Shown here piece after piece: positions 17,733-25,581 of a stretch of DNA of 64,000 nt. Source of the DNA: Sphingobacterium olei (GTDB taxonomy: Bacteria; Bacteroidota; Bacteroidia; Sphingobacteriales; Sphingobacteriaceae). The notes below the pieces were generated by a model, which searched no databases, was not told the DNA's origin, and saw only the letters and a list, made by a program, of their open reading frames with translations. The stretch is from assembly GCF_005048855.1 (NCBI RefSeq), contig NZ_SUME01000005.1, forward strand, positions 1 through 64,000. The letters run 5' to 3'. A program made the position numbers and the translations under genes. The first letter of the stretch is position 1; each line of letters starts with the position of its first letter.

Positions 17733-19505
17733 ATGAAGAAGATTTTTATAGGTATATTAATTTCCAGTTTTCTGTCTGTCGGATGTACGAAATATGACAA
17801 TCCACAACCTTCTTTTGAAGAATATGAGCAGGAAGAGGATGCGGTCGTTAGAAATAAGGTTTTGGTGATCGCTGTAGATGGGCTTGTCGGAAGTCAGATA
17901 AAGGCGTACCAACCTACGGTCATTGCAAAAATGTTGGAGAAATCAAAATATTCATTTATTGCACAAGCAGATGTAAATACAAATGATCCAGCAGGTATGG
18001 TGACTTTGTTAACAGGATATCCGTCTGCAACACATAAAGTGATATCAGAGTCTTATCTACCAGATTTCGATCCCTCTGATCCGCACGGAGATAATCAGTT
18101 TACCCCTTCCTTTATTTATAGACTGGAGAATAAGGATAGTAAAAAGAATACGTCTGCCATAATGCGAAATGTCGCATTGACGGGTAACTTTCTGGGAGAA
18201 GCTGATTTTTCTACTGTTGAAAGCTCGGACGAAGCGGTAAAAAGCAAGGCAGTTGATTTCTTAAACAGTAATAATCCGGATTTGATGCTTCTACAGTTTT
18301 CGGAGGTACAAGATGCTGGTAAAGATGGGGGGTTTGTTGTCAGTAATGCAAAATATAAAACCGCATTGGATAAGGTAGATGGCTATATCGGAGAGATTAA
18401 GACAGCTTTGGAGACTCGTTCGAATTATGCGAATGAAAATTGGTTAATCGTTATTTGTTCTGCTCAGGGAGGTACGCCGACCGGGAGCTACGGTGGAAGT
18501 ACTGCAGATGAAATGAATACATTTACCTTGTATTACAATAAGGACTTCGTTTCTACAGAGCTTAATGCTGATCCAATGGCCACCTTTTTTGCCAACGGAT
18601 ACTTTGCAGGGACGTATACACATTATGACGGGGTAGCGAGACGTACATTTAGTGAAATTGGGGTGAGAGCGCAAACTCCCGCTGGTGCGGAGAGTAATGT
18701 ATTCAATCCGTCGGCAACGGGAGAGCTAACATTTGAGTTTAAGATGAAGCTGAGAGAGGATAATTTTTGGGGTGGACTCTCCTTTTCCGGAGGATACCGC
18801 AATTATTATAATTACTTTTTGGGTAAAGATGCTTCGGATGGTGTGAATGCCGGTTGGCATGTGCGGGGACTGGATATGGCTTTGGAGCTACGTGTACAAA
18901 ATGGTTCGGGTACGGAAACGTTGAGCTTTTCTAGAGGGACGGATGGACAGTGGAATCATTTTGCCATCGTTTTTAAAGCAGTAGGCAGTAGAACATTGGC
19001 TACAATATATGTAAACGGATCGAGAACAGCTTCTAAAGAATTGGCGTATGCTGTTTCTGCCTTTCAAAATACTGAACCCTTAACCATGGGTTTTAACACG
19101 TCTGACACGCGGATGGCATTCGTTAACGCGGATATGTCGGATGTAAGGGTTTGGAATAAGGCGTTGGATGATAATCAGATAGATGAACTGGCTTGTACAA
19201 AATGGATTGGCGATGATCACGCATTGAAAGCTAATCTGGTAGCTTACTATACACAGTTTGTGAATGGTAATATTTGGGAAAATACGGCTAATACTCCTGC
19301 TCCGGATATGACCGTTTCCGGCCATCCTAATGTGAGCGTACTTTCTAATTTTAAGCCTTGTAGCACGGCTTCTGCTGAGGTATTCTTGCAAAATATTGAT
19401 CTATTCCCACAGGTCTTTTACTGGATGGATATTCCTGCTGATGATAACTGGAACTTGGCGGGAACCGTATTTTTGAAAAATTTTGAAAACGAATTTAGAA
19501 AATAG
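17733..19505 (+). CDS. Second alkaline-phosphatase-fold pseudoenzyme with LamG and DUF4983-like domains
   Basis: A 590-residue lipoprotein (lipobox SVGC, then an acidic stretch EEYEQEEDA). It shares the architecture of the gene at 13986, with catalytic columns at the same residue numbers. Asp49 of VDG is kept. DxVDxxGH reads EVQDAGK (Gln193, Lys197), TSDHG reads CSAQG (Ala244, Gln245), and Asp85 lies near the nucleophile position. The LamG-like sandwich spans about 310-490 (GELTFEFKMKL, DGQWNHFAIVF, NGSRTASKEL), and a DUF4983-like tail ends the protein. Loss of every metal ligand suggests binding and not catalysis. It begins 12 bases after the M60 gene. Confidence 0.78.
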   Translation: MKKIFIGILISSFLSVGCTKYDNPQPSFEEYEQEEDAVVRNKVLVIAVDGLVGSQIKAYQPTVIAKMLEKSKYSFIAQADVNTNDPAGMVTLLTGYPSATHKVISESYLPDFDPSDPHGDNQFTPSFIYRLENKDSKKNTSAIMRNVALTGNFLGEADFSTVESSDEAVKSKAVDFLNSNNPDLMLLQFSEVQDAGKDGGFVVSNAKYKTALDKVDGYIGEIKTALETRSNYANENWLIVICSAQGGTPTGSYGGSTADEMNTFTLYYNKDFVSTELNADPMATFFANGYFAGTYTHYDGVARRTFSEIGVRAQTPAGAESNVFNPSATGELTFEFKMKLREDNFWGGLSFSGGYRNYYNYFLGKDASDGVNAGWHVRGLDMALELRVQNGSGTETLSFSRGTDGQWNHFAIVFKAVGSRTLATIYVNGSRTASKELAYAVSAFQNTEPLTMGFNTSDTRMAFVNADMSDVRVWNKALDDNQIDELACTKWIGDDHALKANLVAYYTQFVNGNIWENTANTPAPDMTVSGHPNVSVLSNFKPCSTASAEVFLQNIDLFPQVFYWMDIPADDNWNLAGTVFLKNFENEFRK

Positions 19506-19508
19506 ATT

Positions 19509-20624
19509 ATGAGAGATATAAAGTTGTGCGCGCTTGCTGCTGTCTTGGTCTTGTTCTTTTCCTGTGTGAAAGATACCTTAACTTTTCCAGAAAAAGTTGT
19601 AGATGACGGCTCTAAAGAGCCGATCGATGTGATTGCAAAGCCTACGGACGTGAAAGTATATGGTGATTATGAGAACCGTTTCACTTTCAAATGGCCGGTT
19701 CTGAGTAATAAAATAGAAAAGGTTAAAATTAGCTATACGGATGGTACAGAAGAAAAGGAAGTGATAATATCTGATTTTAGCGGAGACTTTCTGATATCAA
19801 CATCTTTAGTAGGAGAGTTTGAGTTTAAGATAAGCAGTATTGCAACGGACGGAAGAGAGACTGGAACTGTAACCAAGAAAGCGACAAATAAAGGGTTGTA
19901 TATCAATGATATTATTCAATTTACAGATGCTAAAGCAAATGGTTTTAATGTCATATTGGATTGGACTAACCCATTGGAAAGAGAAATAGAAGTTAGTATC
20001 ATTTATGAATCTTCAACAGGACAAAAAGTAGAAAAAATTCAGAGCTCAGAAGAAAAGGGTGAATTTTCTTTTAATGGAAAATACGGTAATAGTGTAGAAC
20101 TTCAAATGAAAGATAGTTTTGGAAATATGACCTCGAAAACCTTTAACTATGGATTGACTTCTGTAAACCTTACTTCTGCTGCACAGAAAGCAGGCTGGTC
20201 TGCCGCGGTTAGTTCTAACCAAAGTGGTGATGGAGGTGGAGCGCCTGCTCTTATTGACGGCGCTGCGGATACGTTCTGGCATTCGCCATGGAGTGGGACG
20301 ATTCTTCCTTGGCCACATCATGCGACTATTACATTGGATAATGTAAGGGACTTGGGTGGTTTTATACTCTCCCTGAGACACAATAATGGCTCAGGTGCGC
20401 CGAGAGATATTGATTTTCAAACCAGTACAGATGGAACGAATTTCGTAACAAGGGAATCGTTTTTGAACACTTCAACCACGAATGCCGCAGTAATATCGTT
20501 CGATTTAGCGACACCTGTCGAGACGAAGTATGTACGTTTGGTATTTAAAACAAGTATTAATAATTTAGCGTATATGTCGTTAGGAGAGATTTCCCTGACG
20601 GAGAGGGTACTTGAGATACATTAA
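19509..20624 (+). CDS. Discoidin (F5/8 type C) domain lipoprotein
   Basis: A 371-residue lipoprotein (lipobox FFSC, then VKD). Two Ig/fibronectin-like domains (about residues 45-130 and 130-215; the first resembles DUF4998, from memory only) precede an F5/8 type C domain (about 220-371) with LIDGAADTFWHSPWSG, STDGTNF and the C-terminal KYVRLVFK...MSLGEISL. This domain type binds carbohydrates or glycoproteins. The WHSPWSG motif parallels WHTCWSG in the M60 peptidase. It is the last gene of the locus, 3 bases after the preceding one, and is followed by a strong terminator at 20651. Confidence 0.8.
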   Translation: MRDIKLCALAAVLVLFFSCVKDTLTFPEKVVDDGSKEPIDVIAKPTDVKVYGDYENRFTFKWPVLSNKIEKVKISYTDGTEEKEVIISDFSGDFLISTSLVGEFEFKISSIATDGRETGTVTKKATNKGLYINDIIQFTDAKANGFNVILDWTNPLEREIEVSIIYESSTGQKVEKIQSSEEKGEFSFNGKYGNSVELQMKDSFGNMTSKTFNYGLTSVNLTSAAQKAGWSAAVSSNQSGDGGGAPALIDGAADTFWHSPWSGTILPWPHHATITLDNVRDLGGFILSLRHNNGSGAPRDIDFQTSTDGTNFVTRESFLNTSTTNAAVISFDLATPVETKYVRLVFKTSINNLAYMSLGEISLTERVLEIH

Positions 20625-20650
20625 TTAAATTGTATCTTGTCTAAGATTTA

Positions 20651-20690
20651 AATAGATCTTCGTATGTATCCATACGGAGATCTATTTTTT
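20651..20690 (+). terminator. Terminator of the Sus-like locus
   Basis: A 16-bp stem (20651-20666 with 20671-20686, one G.T pair) with a 4-base loop (TATC) runs into a T-tract. It closes the twelve-gene locus and separates it from the convergent gene at 20710. Upstream A/T on the other strand means it might also stop minus-strand transcripts. Confidence 0.9.
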
Positions 20691-20709
20691 ATCTATTATT
20701 TGGGAGTTC

Positions 20710-21093
20710 TTACTCCTCCGTATAAAAGTCAATTAAACTGTCTACGTATTCCGATTCCCAGCCCTCAACGATCTCGTCGTAGGCATCTTCGGGGATATTA
20801 ATATGGTTTACTTCAAAAGAAGTACCTTTCTTATGTTCATGCAGTTTGAGGGTCACGATAGAAGGTTCTTCCTGCTCGCCAAAATACCATTGCTGCACAA
20901 TCTTTTTACCTGGCTCCAGTTCGAGGAAGCGCCCCGTGATAGCGCCATCCCATAAGGAAAATTCTCCTCCAACCTGAGGGTCTATTTCTACCGCATCCCC
21001 CGTCCAAAGACGAATGGTAATCTCGGTCGTGAGGGCAAGGTAAATCTCCGCAGGACTAGCCGGAATAACAAAGTATTGCTTGAAATTCTTCAT
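20710..21093 (-). CDS. SRPBCC (AHSA1/START-like) domain protein
   Basis: A 127-residue protein of the SRPBCC superfamily, AHSA1-like. It has the FVIPASPAEIYLALT opening strand and helix, followed by VGGEFSLWDGAITG and LEPGKKIVQQWYF. Start taken at ATG 21093; a TTG two codons upstream is less likely. Such proteins have a hydrophobic ligand cavity, but the ligand here is unknown. It stands alone and diverges from the rRNA methyltransferase gene at 21149. Confidence 0.85.
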   Translation of the reverse strand: MKNFKQYFVIPASPAEIYLALTTEITIRLWTGDAVEIDPQVGGEFSLWDGAITGRFLELEPGKKIVQQWYFGEQEEPSIVTLKLHEHKKGTSFEVNHINIPEDAYDEIVEGWESEYVDSLIDFYTEE

Positions 21094-21148
21094 AGACAAA
21101 CTTAGCCAAAATTTTTACTTTTTACTTTTGATTTTTTACTTTTATGCA

Positions 21149-22519
21149 ATGAGTAATAAGTTGCCTAATGAGTTAGTCCGTCGTTTAAGTGCAGATAAAA
21201 GCTTTGATACGGAAGCGTTTGTTACTATTCATGAGACCACGCAAAAATCAAATGCTATTCGTATCAATCCGGCGAAGCAGGCCGATATAACGCATCTAAA
21301 GGCCGAAAAGCAAGTGCCATGGTGTAAAGAAGGCTATTACTTGAGTGAGCGGCCGATATATACGCTGGATCCCTTGTTTCACGCCGGCTGCTACTACGTT
21401 CAAGAGGCGAGCTCTATGTTTTTAACACATGCTATTCACGAACTGGGTCTGCATCATTCGCCGAAAAAGGCATTGGATTTATGTGCAGCTCCTGGTGGCA
21501 AGTCTACGTTGCTGAACGCTTCGCTCCATCCGGAGAGCCTATTGGTCGCCAATGAAATTATTAAATCACGGGTCACTATTCTAGCCGATAACCTGATGAA
21601 ATGGGGCAATCCGAATGTTGTAGTCACCAATAATGATCCTTCGGCGTTTAATCGATTGCCTGGATATTTTGATCTAATGGTCGTAGATGCTCCCTGTTCC
21701 GGATCGGGGATGTTCAGAAAAGACAGTACAGCGATAGACGAGTGGTCGGATGCAAATGTCAAATTGTGCAGCGAACGACAACGACGCATTTTAGCCGCCA
21801 GTATAGCTTCTTTAAAAACAAATGGGTATTTATTTTACTCCACCTGCTCATACTCGACAGAAGAGAACGAAGATATAGTGGATTGGCTGATTGCCGAATT
21901 TGACATGATCAGTGTTCCGCTTAAAATTAAGGACGAATGGCAAATAGCGGAGACGACATCGGCAAAGTACCAGGCTAGATCTTTTCGATTCTATCCGCAC
22001 AAAATAGAAGGCGAAGGTTTTTTCTTTGCTGTGCTACAGAAAAGAAAAATACAGGATACATTCTCGATGAAAAGGATAAAATCCGAAAAATCGGATGTCC
22101 CGCAGCACATTCTCCAAAAATGGCTGCAAACCGACAACGAGCTATTCGCTTTTTCCCACCAAGAAAATATACATGTCATACCCAACCGCTATGAACTGGA
22201 TCTACGGGCGCTTCGAAATGTATTATACCTCAGAAATGCGGGCATACAAATTGGAAAGGTTGCGGGAAGGGAATTGGTACCATCGCACGATCTGGCCCTT
22301 AGTAATTATATATTAGCGGAGATTCCTTTTTTAGAACTTGATTTGGAGGATGCGTTAAACTTCTTACGTAAAGAGGTGTTACCGGTAGAACTAAATACAA
22401 CTGGTCAAGTAGGTTGGATACTGATCAAGTATAAAGGGATGAATCTGGGCTGGATCAAGACGATGTCTAATCGCATCAATAATTATTATCCAAAGGAAAT
22501 CCGGATCGTGAATCTATAA
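21149..22519 (+). CDS. RsmF/NOL1/NOP2-type rRNA cytosine-C5 methyltransferase
   Basis: A 456-residue SAM-dependent RNA m5C methyltransferase. It shows LCAAPGGKST for SAM binding, then VVDAPCSGSGMFR and FYSTCSYSTEENE, which carry the two conserved cysteines of the NOL1/NOP2/Sun family. A C-terminal RsmF-like extension (PUA-like, NLGWIK) follows. The substrate is probably 16S rRNA. The start at ATG 21149 gives MSNKLPNELV; the longer frame back to 21080 reads a T-rich non-coding stretch. Its stop overlaps the end of the convergent coaBC gene by 6 bases. Confidence 0.9.
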   Translation: MSNKLPNELVRRLSADKSFDTEAFVTIHETTQKSNAIRINPAKQADITHLKAEKQVPWCKEGYYLSERPIYTLDPLFHAGCYYVQEASSMFLTHAIHELGLHHSPKKALDLCAAPGGKSTLLNASLHPESLLVANEIIKSRVTILADNLMKWGNPNVVVTNNDPSAFNRLPGYFDLMVVDAPCSGSGMFRKDSTAIDEWSDANVKLCSERQRRILAASIASLKTNGYLFYSTCSYSTEENEDIVDWLIAEFDMISVPLKIKDEWQIAETTSAKYQARSFRFYPHKIEGEGFFFAVLQKRKIQDTFSMKRIKSEKSDVPQHILQKWLQTDNELFAFSHQENIHVIPNRYELDLRALRNVLYLRNAGIQIGKVAGRELVPSHDLALSNYILAEIPFLELDLEDALNFLRKEVLPVELNTTGQVGWILIKYKGMNLGWIKTMSNRINNYYPKEIRIVNL

Positions 22520-23719
22520 GGCTGCTTGGTGGTCGATGATACGTGTACAAATATCTTTTGCGACGTCTTCTTTTGATTTTAGGTCGTAGGTCTGGATATC
22601 TCCAGCCCGATTGATCATGGTAACTTTATTCGTGTCTGCAGCAAAACCGGCACCGCTATCTTGCATGGAGTTTAATACGATAAGATCTAAATTCTTGCGC
22701 TGTAATTTATCGATTGCATGTTCGAGTTCGTTATTCGTTTCGAGTGCAAATCCCACCAACGTTTGATCTTCTCTTTTTTCTTTACCTAACCTAGCAAGAA
22801 TGTCTGTTGTTTTTTTCAATGCAATGCTAAAGTCTTCGGTCTTTTTCTTAATTTTTTGATCGGCTACTTCTGTTGGGGTGTAATCGGCTACAGCGGCACT
22901 CATTACGATAATGTCGGCTTGTTGAAATACCGCTTTACAGGCATCAAACATCTGTGCTGCGGATTGTACGGCTACCGCTGTGACATGATGCGGTATTTTC
23001 AGGGCTGTGGGGCCGCTTACTAGCGTTACATCGGCACCTAGCTGTTCCAATCGGGCTGCGATTGCATAGCCCATTTTACCACTGGAGTGATTGCCGATAA
23101 ACCGTACGGGATCTATGGCTTCGTGGGTAGGGCCGGCTGTTACCAAGGCTCGTTTGCCTTTTAAGGGTAGCGGTGTGGTAATATGGTCCACTAAAAAAGA
23201 TAGAATCTCTTCGGGTTCGGCGAGGCGTCCTTCTCCAACTAATCCACTGGCCAGTTCTCCATTTCCCGGAGGGATAATGATATTCCCGTATGATTCCAGA
23301 AGAGCAATATTACGTTGTGTAGAAGTATGTTTCCACATATCCAAATCCATTGCTGGAGCTAAGTATACAGGACATTTGGCCGAGAGATAGATTGCCGTTA
23401 GTAAATTGTCGCAGAGTCCATTGGCCATCTTTCCGATGGTATTCGCTGAGGCAGGTGCTATGATAATTAGATCGGATTGTAATCCCAGATGGACGTGATT
23501 ATTCCATTCCCCTGTTTTGGGGTTAAAATAATCGACTAAAACCGGATTATTGGAAAGGGTAGAAAGTGTTAGAGGCGTAATAAATTGCGTAGCATCGGGG
23601 GTCATGACCACCTGTATATGGGCTTCGGCTTTTACGAGGAGTCGTATTAGGGAAGCTATTTTGTATGCGGCAATACTACCGCATACACCTAGCAAAATAT
23701 TTTTGTCTTTTAAAGACAT
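22514..23719 (-). CDS. coaBC: Bifunctional phosphopantothenoylcysteine decarboxylase/phosphopantothenate-cysteine ligase
   Basis: A 401-residue CoaBC (Dfp), catalysing two successive steps of coenzyme A synthesis. The N-terminal flavoprotein decarboxylase half has LGVCGSIAAYK, the active-site histidine in NNHVHLG, and PAMDLDMW in place of the textbook PXMNXXMW. The Asn to Asp change is, as far as I recall, common in Bacteroidota. The C-terminal ligase half has VTAGPTHEAIDPVRFIGNHSSGKMG and the lysine-rich DQKIKKK. It is the last gene of the bamD-rpoZ-coaBC operon, 12 bases after rpoZ. Confidence 0.96.
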   Translation of the reverse strand: MSLKDKNILLGVCGSIAAYKIASLIRLLVKAEAHIQVVMTPDATQFITPLTLSTLSNNPVLVDYFNPKTGEWNNHVHLGLQSDLIIIAPASANTIGKMANGLCDNLLTAIYLSAKCPVYLAPAMDLDMWKHTSTQRNIALLESYGNIIIPPGNGELASGLVGEGRLAEPEEILSFLVDHITTPLPLKGKRALVTAGPTHEAIDPVRFIGNHSSGKMGYAIAARLEQLGADVTLVSGPTALKIPHHVTAVAVQSAAQMFDACKAVFQQADIIVMSAAVADYTPTEVADQKIKKKTEDFSIALKKTTDILARLGKEKREDQTLVGFALETNNELEHAIDKLQRKNLDLIVLNSMQDSGAGFAADTNKVTMINRAGDIQTYDLKSKEDVAKDICTRIIDHQAAL

Positions 23720-23731
23720 GGTGCCCGTAGC

Positions 23732-24061
23732 TTATTCTTGTTCGTTAGCAGGGTTTCTGAAATACACTTTGTCGTTCAAAAACTCATCGATAGCGATTAA
23801 GGAAGGTTTTGGTAAACGCTCGTAATGTTTCGAGATTTCGATTTGTTCACGATTTTCAAATACCTCCTCTAAGTTGTCATTGCTACTTGCAAATTCAGCT
23901 AACTTTGATGTCAATTCTTCTTTGACTTCTACCCCAATTTGATTTGCTCTTTTACTGATCACGACGATAGACTCGTAGAGGTTATCAGTCGTTTTATCCA
24001 ACTCTCTTAAATCTCTTGTGACAGTAGAATTAGCAATAGTGTTGTTCTTTAATTGACTCAT
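23732..24061 (-). CDS. rpoZ: DNA-directed RNA polymerase omega subunit (Rpb6-like)
   Basis: A 109-residue Bacteroidota-type omega subunit. It has the conserved NLYESIVVISKRANQI helix, an acidic middle, and the KPSLIAIDEFLNDKVYFRNP tail typical of this phylum. It promotes assembly of RNA polymerase through the beta' subunit. It lies between bamD (26 bases upstream) and coaBC (12 bases downstream), a gene order that is widespread in Bacteroidota and supports the call. Confidence 0.92.
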   Translation of the reverse strand: MSQLKNNTIANSTVTRDLRELDKTTDNLYESIVVISKRANQIGVEVKEELTSKLAEFASSNDNLEEVFENREQIEISKHYERLPKPSLIAIDEFLNDKVYFRNPANEQE

Positions 24062-24087
24062 ATTGTTATATATTATGAAAATTCGTA

Positions 24088-25008
24088 TTAATTAGTAGCA
24101 CCGTTCGCTTCTGAAAGTTCTTGTACCGGTGTGATTCCAAGCTCCCTTTCACGCTCTTCGATTTGTTTATTTAGCTCGTCTAATCTACGGATAGCAAGTA
24201 TAATCTTTTTGTCTGCACTTGTTTTTAATCCGTCCATTTCAGATCTGTATTTGCTCTCCGGATAATTGTTGATGAATGCATTGTAATAATCTATTGCCTC
24301 GTTAAAACGCTTTTCCTGACGATTAGGATAGCTGTTGTCCGCAAATAGATACTGCGATTTCATCATTAGATATTCGATTTCTTCCGCGTATTTGGTATCT
24401 GGATATTCTCTTAACAGGTTCTCGAATGCAATTACTGCTGCGCGGTAGTCATCTGCTAAGCCCATATTAAAATATAGCTTAGCGTTATCGAAGGCTTTTT
24501 TCTCTAATTTATCCCGTAGATTTTGAATCAAATCTCCCGCTTCTTTTGCTTTCTCGGCTTCTGGATATCTAAATATGAATAGCTGTAGTTCGTCAATAGC
24601 TTTTCTGGTATTTTCCTGATCTAAATTTGACCGAGGAGATTCTACATAGTAACAGTATGCAGACATGAATAGACATTCTTCTGCTCTTTCACTGCCCGGA
24701 TATGTTTCCGCAAATCGTTTAAAGTGAAAACGGGCAGAGGTGTAATCTCTCAGTCTGTAGTTTGTATAAGCCATGAAATAATACAAATCCTCCGCCTCGG
24801 CACGTCCGCGATACTTTTGGATCAAATCGTCAAATAGAATCAGTGCCTTTGAATACTTCTCTTTTTCGTATAATTTAACGGCCTCTTGGTATTTCATCCC
24901 AAGATTATTGCTGTTTCGTAGTTTTTCGAATTTACTTTTACAGCCAGTAAAAACGAAAATGATGACCAGAAAGGCAGTTAATATTCCTATTCGCTTATTT
25001 AAAAACAT
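24088..25008 (-). CDS. bamD: Outer membrane assembly lipoprotein BamD
   Basis: A 306-residue lipoprotein with lipobox VFTGC and tetratricopeptide-like repeats (EKEKYSKALILFDDLI, RDYTSARFHFKRFAETYPGS, IAFENLLREYPDTKYAEE). It is the BamD scaffold of the beta-barrel assembly complex at the inner face of the outer membrane. The start is ATG 25008; the six extra upstream codons overlap the -7 box. The promoter at 25013-25043 would place the transcript start at or very near the start codon. Confidence 0.94.
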   Translation of the reverse strand: MFLNKRIGILTAFLVIIFVFTGCKSKFEKLRNSNNLGMKYQEAVKLYEKEKYSKALILFDDLIQKYRGRAEAEDLYYFMAYTNYRLRDYTSARFHFKRFAETYPGSERAEECLFMSAYCYYVESPRSNLDQENTRKAIDELQLFIFRYPEAEKAKEAGDLIQNLRDKLEKKAFDNAKLYFNMGLADDYRAAVIAFENLLREYPDTKYAEEIEYLMMKSQYLFADNSYPNRQEKRFNEAIDYYNAFINNYPESKYRSEMDGLKTSADKKIILAIRRLDELNKQIEERERELGITPVQELSEANGATN

Positions 25009-25012
25009 TTTA

Positions 25013-25043
25013 CAAAGATACGTCAATTAACAATAATATTCAA
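25013..25043 (-). promoter_or_regulatory. Promoter of bamD-rpoZ-coaBC
   Basis: On the minus strand, TTG (25043-25041), a 20-base spacer and TATCTTTG (25020-25013) match the Bacteroidota -33/-7 consensus. Only four bases separate the -7 box from the bamD ATG, so the mRNA is predicted to be leaderless or nearly so. Confidence 0.6.
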
Positions 25044-25236
25044 TTAATTTTTGAAGCGCAATTTACTTGATTTTAATGGATTACTATTGTCCTTATAATG
25101 GAGTTTAACAAAGTTTAACCAATTGTTCTGCGTACTGATGTCATGCTATTGCTAATAAATTGATAGGACATAAGTATGAAAATAAAAATGTGTATATTTA
25201 CACCTACGTAAAAGTGTAAAAGTAATTGAAACAAGA

Positions 25237-25512
25237 ATGACCTTAACAGAACGAGTCGAACAAGCATTGGATACGATTAGACCTTATCTTGAAACGGATG
25301 GGGGGAATGTCAGTATTGAAGAAATAACAGCAGACAATGTGGTTAGGTTGAAATTATTGGGCGCCTGTGCGAGTTGTTCTATGAGTATTATGACTTTTAA
25401 GGCGGGCCTTGAGCAGGCGATTAAAAAAGCTGTTCCTGAAATAGTGGCCGTGGAAGCGATTAATATCACCGATATGAATGATCCTGATGCCACTACACCG
25501 AATCAATTGTAA
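25237..25512 (+). CDS. NifU-like C-terminal domain protein (Fe-S cluster carrier)
   Basis: A 91-residue single-domain Nfu protein. LETDGGNVSIEEI and GACASCSMSIMTFKAGLE include the CxxC motif that holds a bridging 4Fe-4S cluster between two subunits. It would pass clusters to apo-proteins in the cytoplasm. It lies downstream of a 7-bp inverted repeat (TTTACAC, 25197-25203; GTGTAAA, 25214-25220), and 69 bases before the next plus-strand gene. The family is well recognised; the client proteins are not known. Confidence 0.92.
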   Translation: MTLTERVEQALDTIRPYLETDGGNVSIEEITADNVVRLKLLGACASCSMSIMTFKAGLEQAIKKAVPEIVAVEAINITDMNDPDATTPNQL

Positions 25513-25581
25513 TAGCATTGTTGTGTACTGATTAACACATTTTAACAACGGTAACGGACTTTTTTCTTTAGTTTTGTTAAG

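Noticed and set aside
13986-19505. Active phosphodiesterase or sulfatase function for the two alkaline-phosphatase-fold proteins
   Set aside because: Metal-binding Asp/His positions are replaced in both, and no sulfatase CxPxR motif is present.
605-20624. The Sus-like locus as a recently acquired genomic island
   Set aside because: It lies next to an rRNA operon, but there is no integrase, transposase, tRNA junction or flanking repeat, and base use looks like that of its neighbours by eye.
25084-25100. TTTAACA pairs upstream of nfu, and similar ones near 25530 and 32450, as further Pho boxes
   Set aside because: Their spacing is 10 bases rather than 11, the copies are imperfect, and the genes have no link to phosphate; TTAACA is common in this AT-rich DNA.
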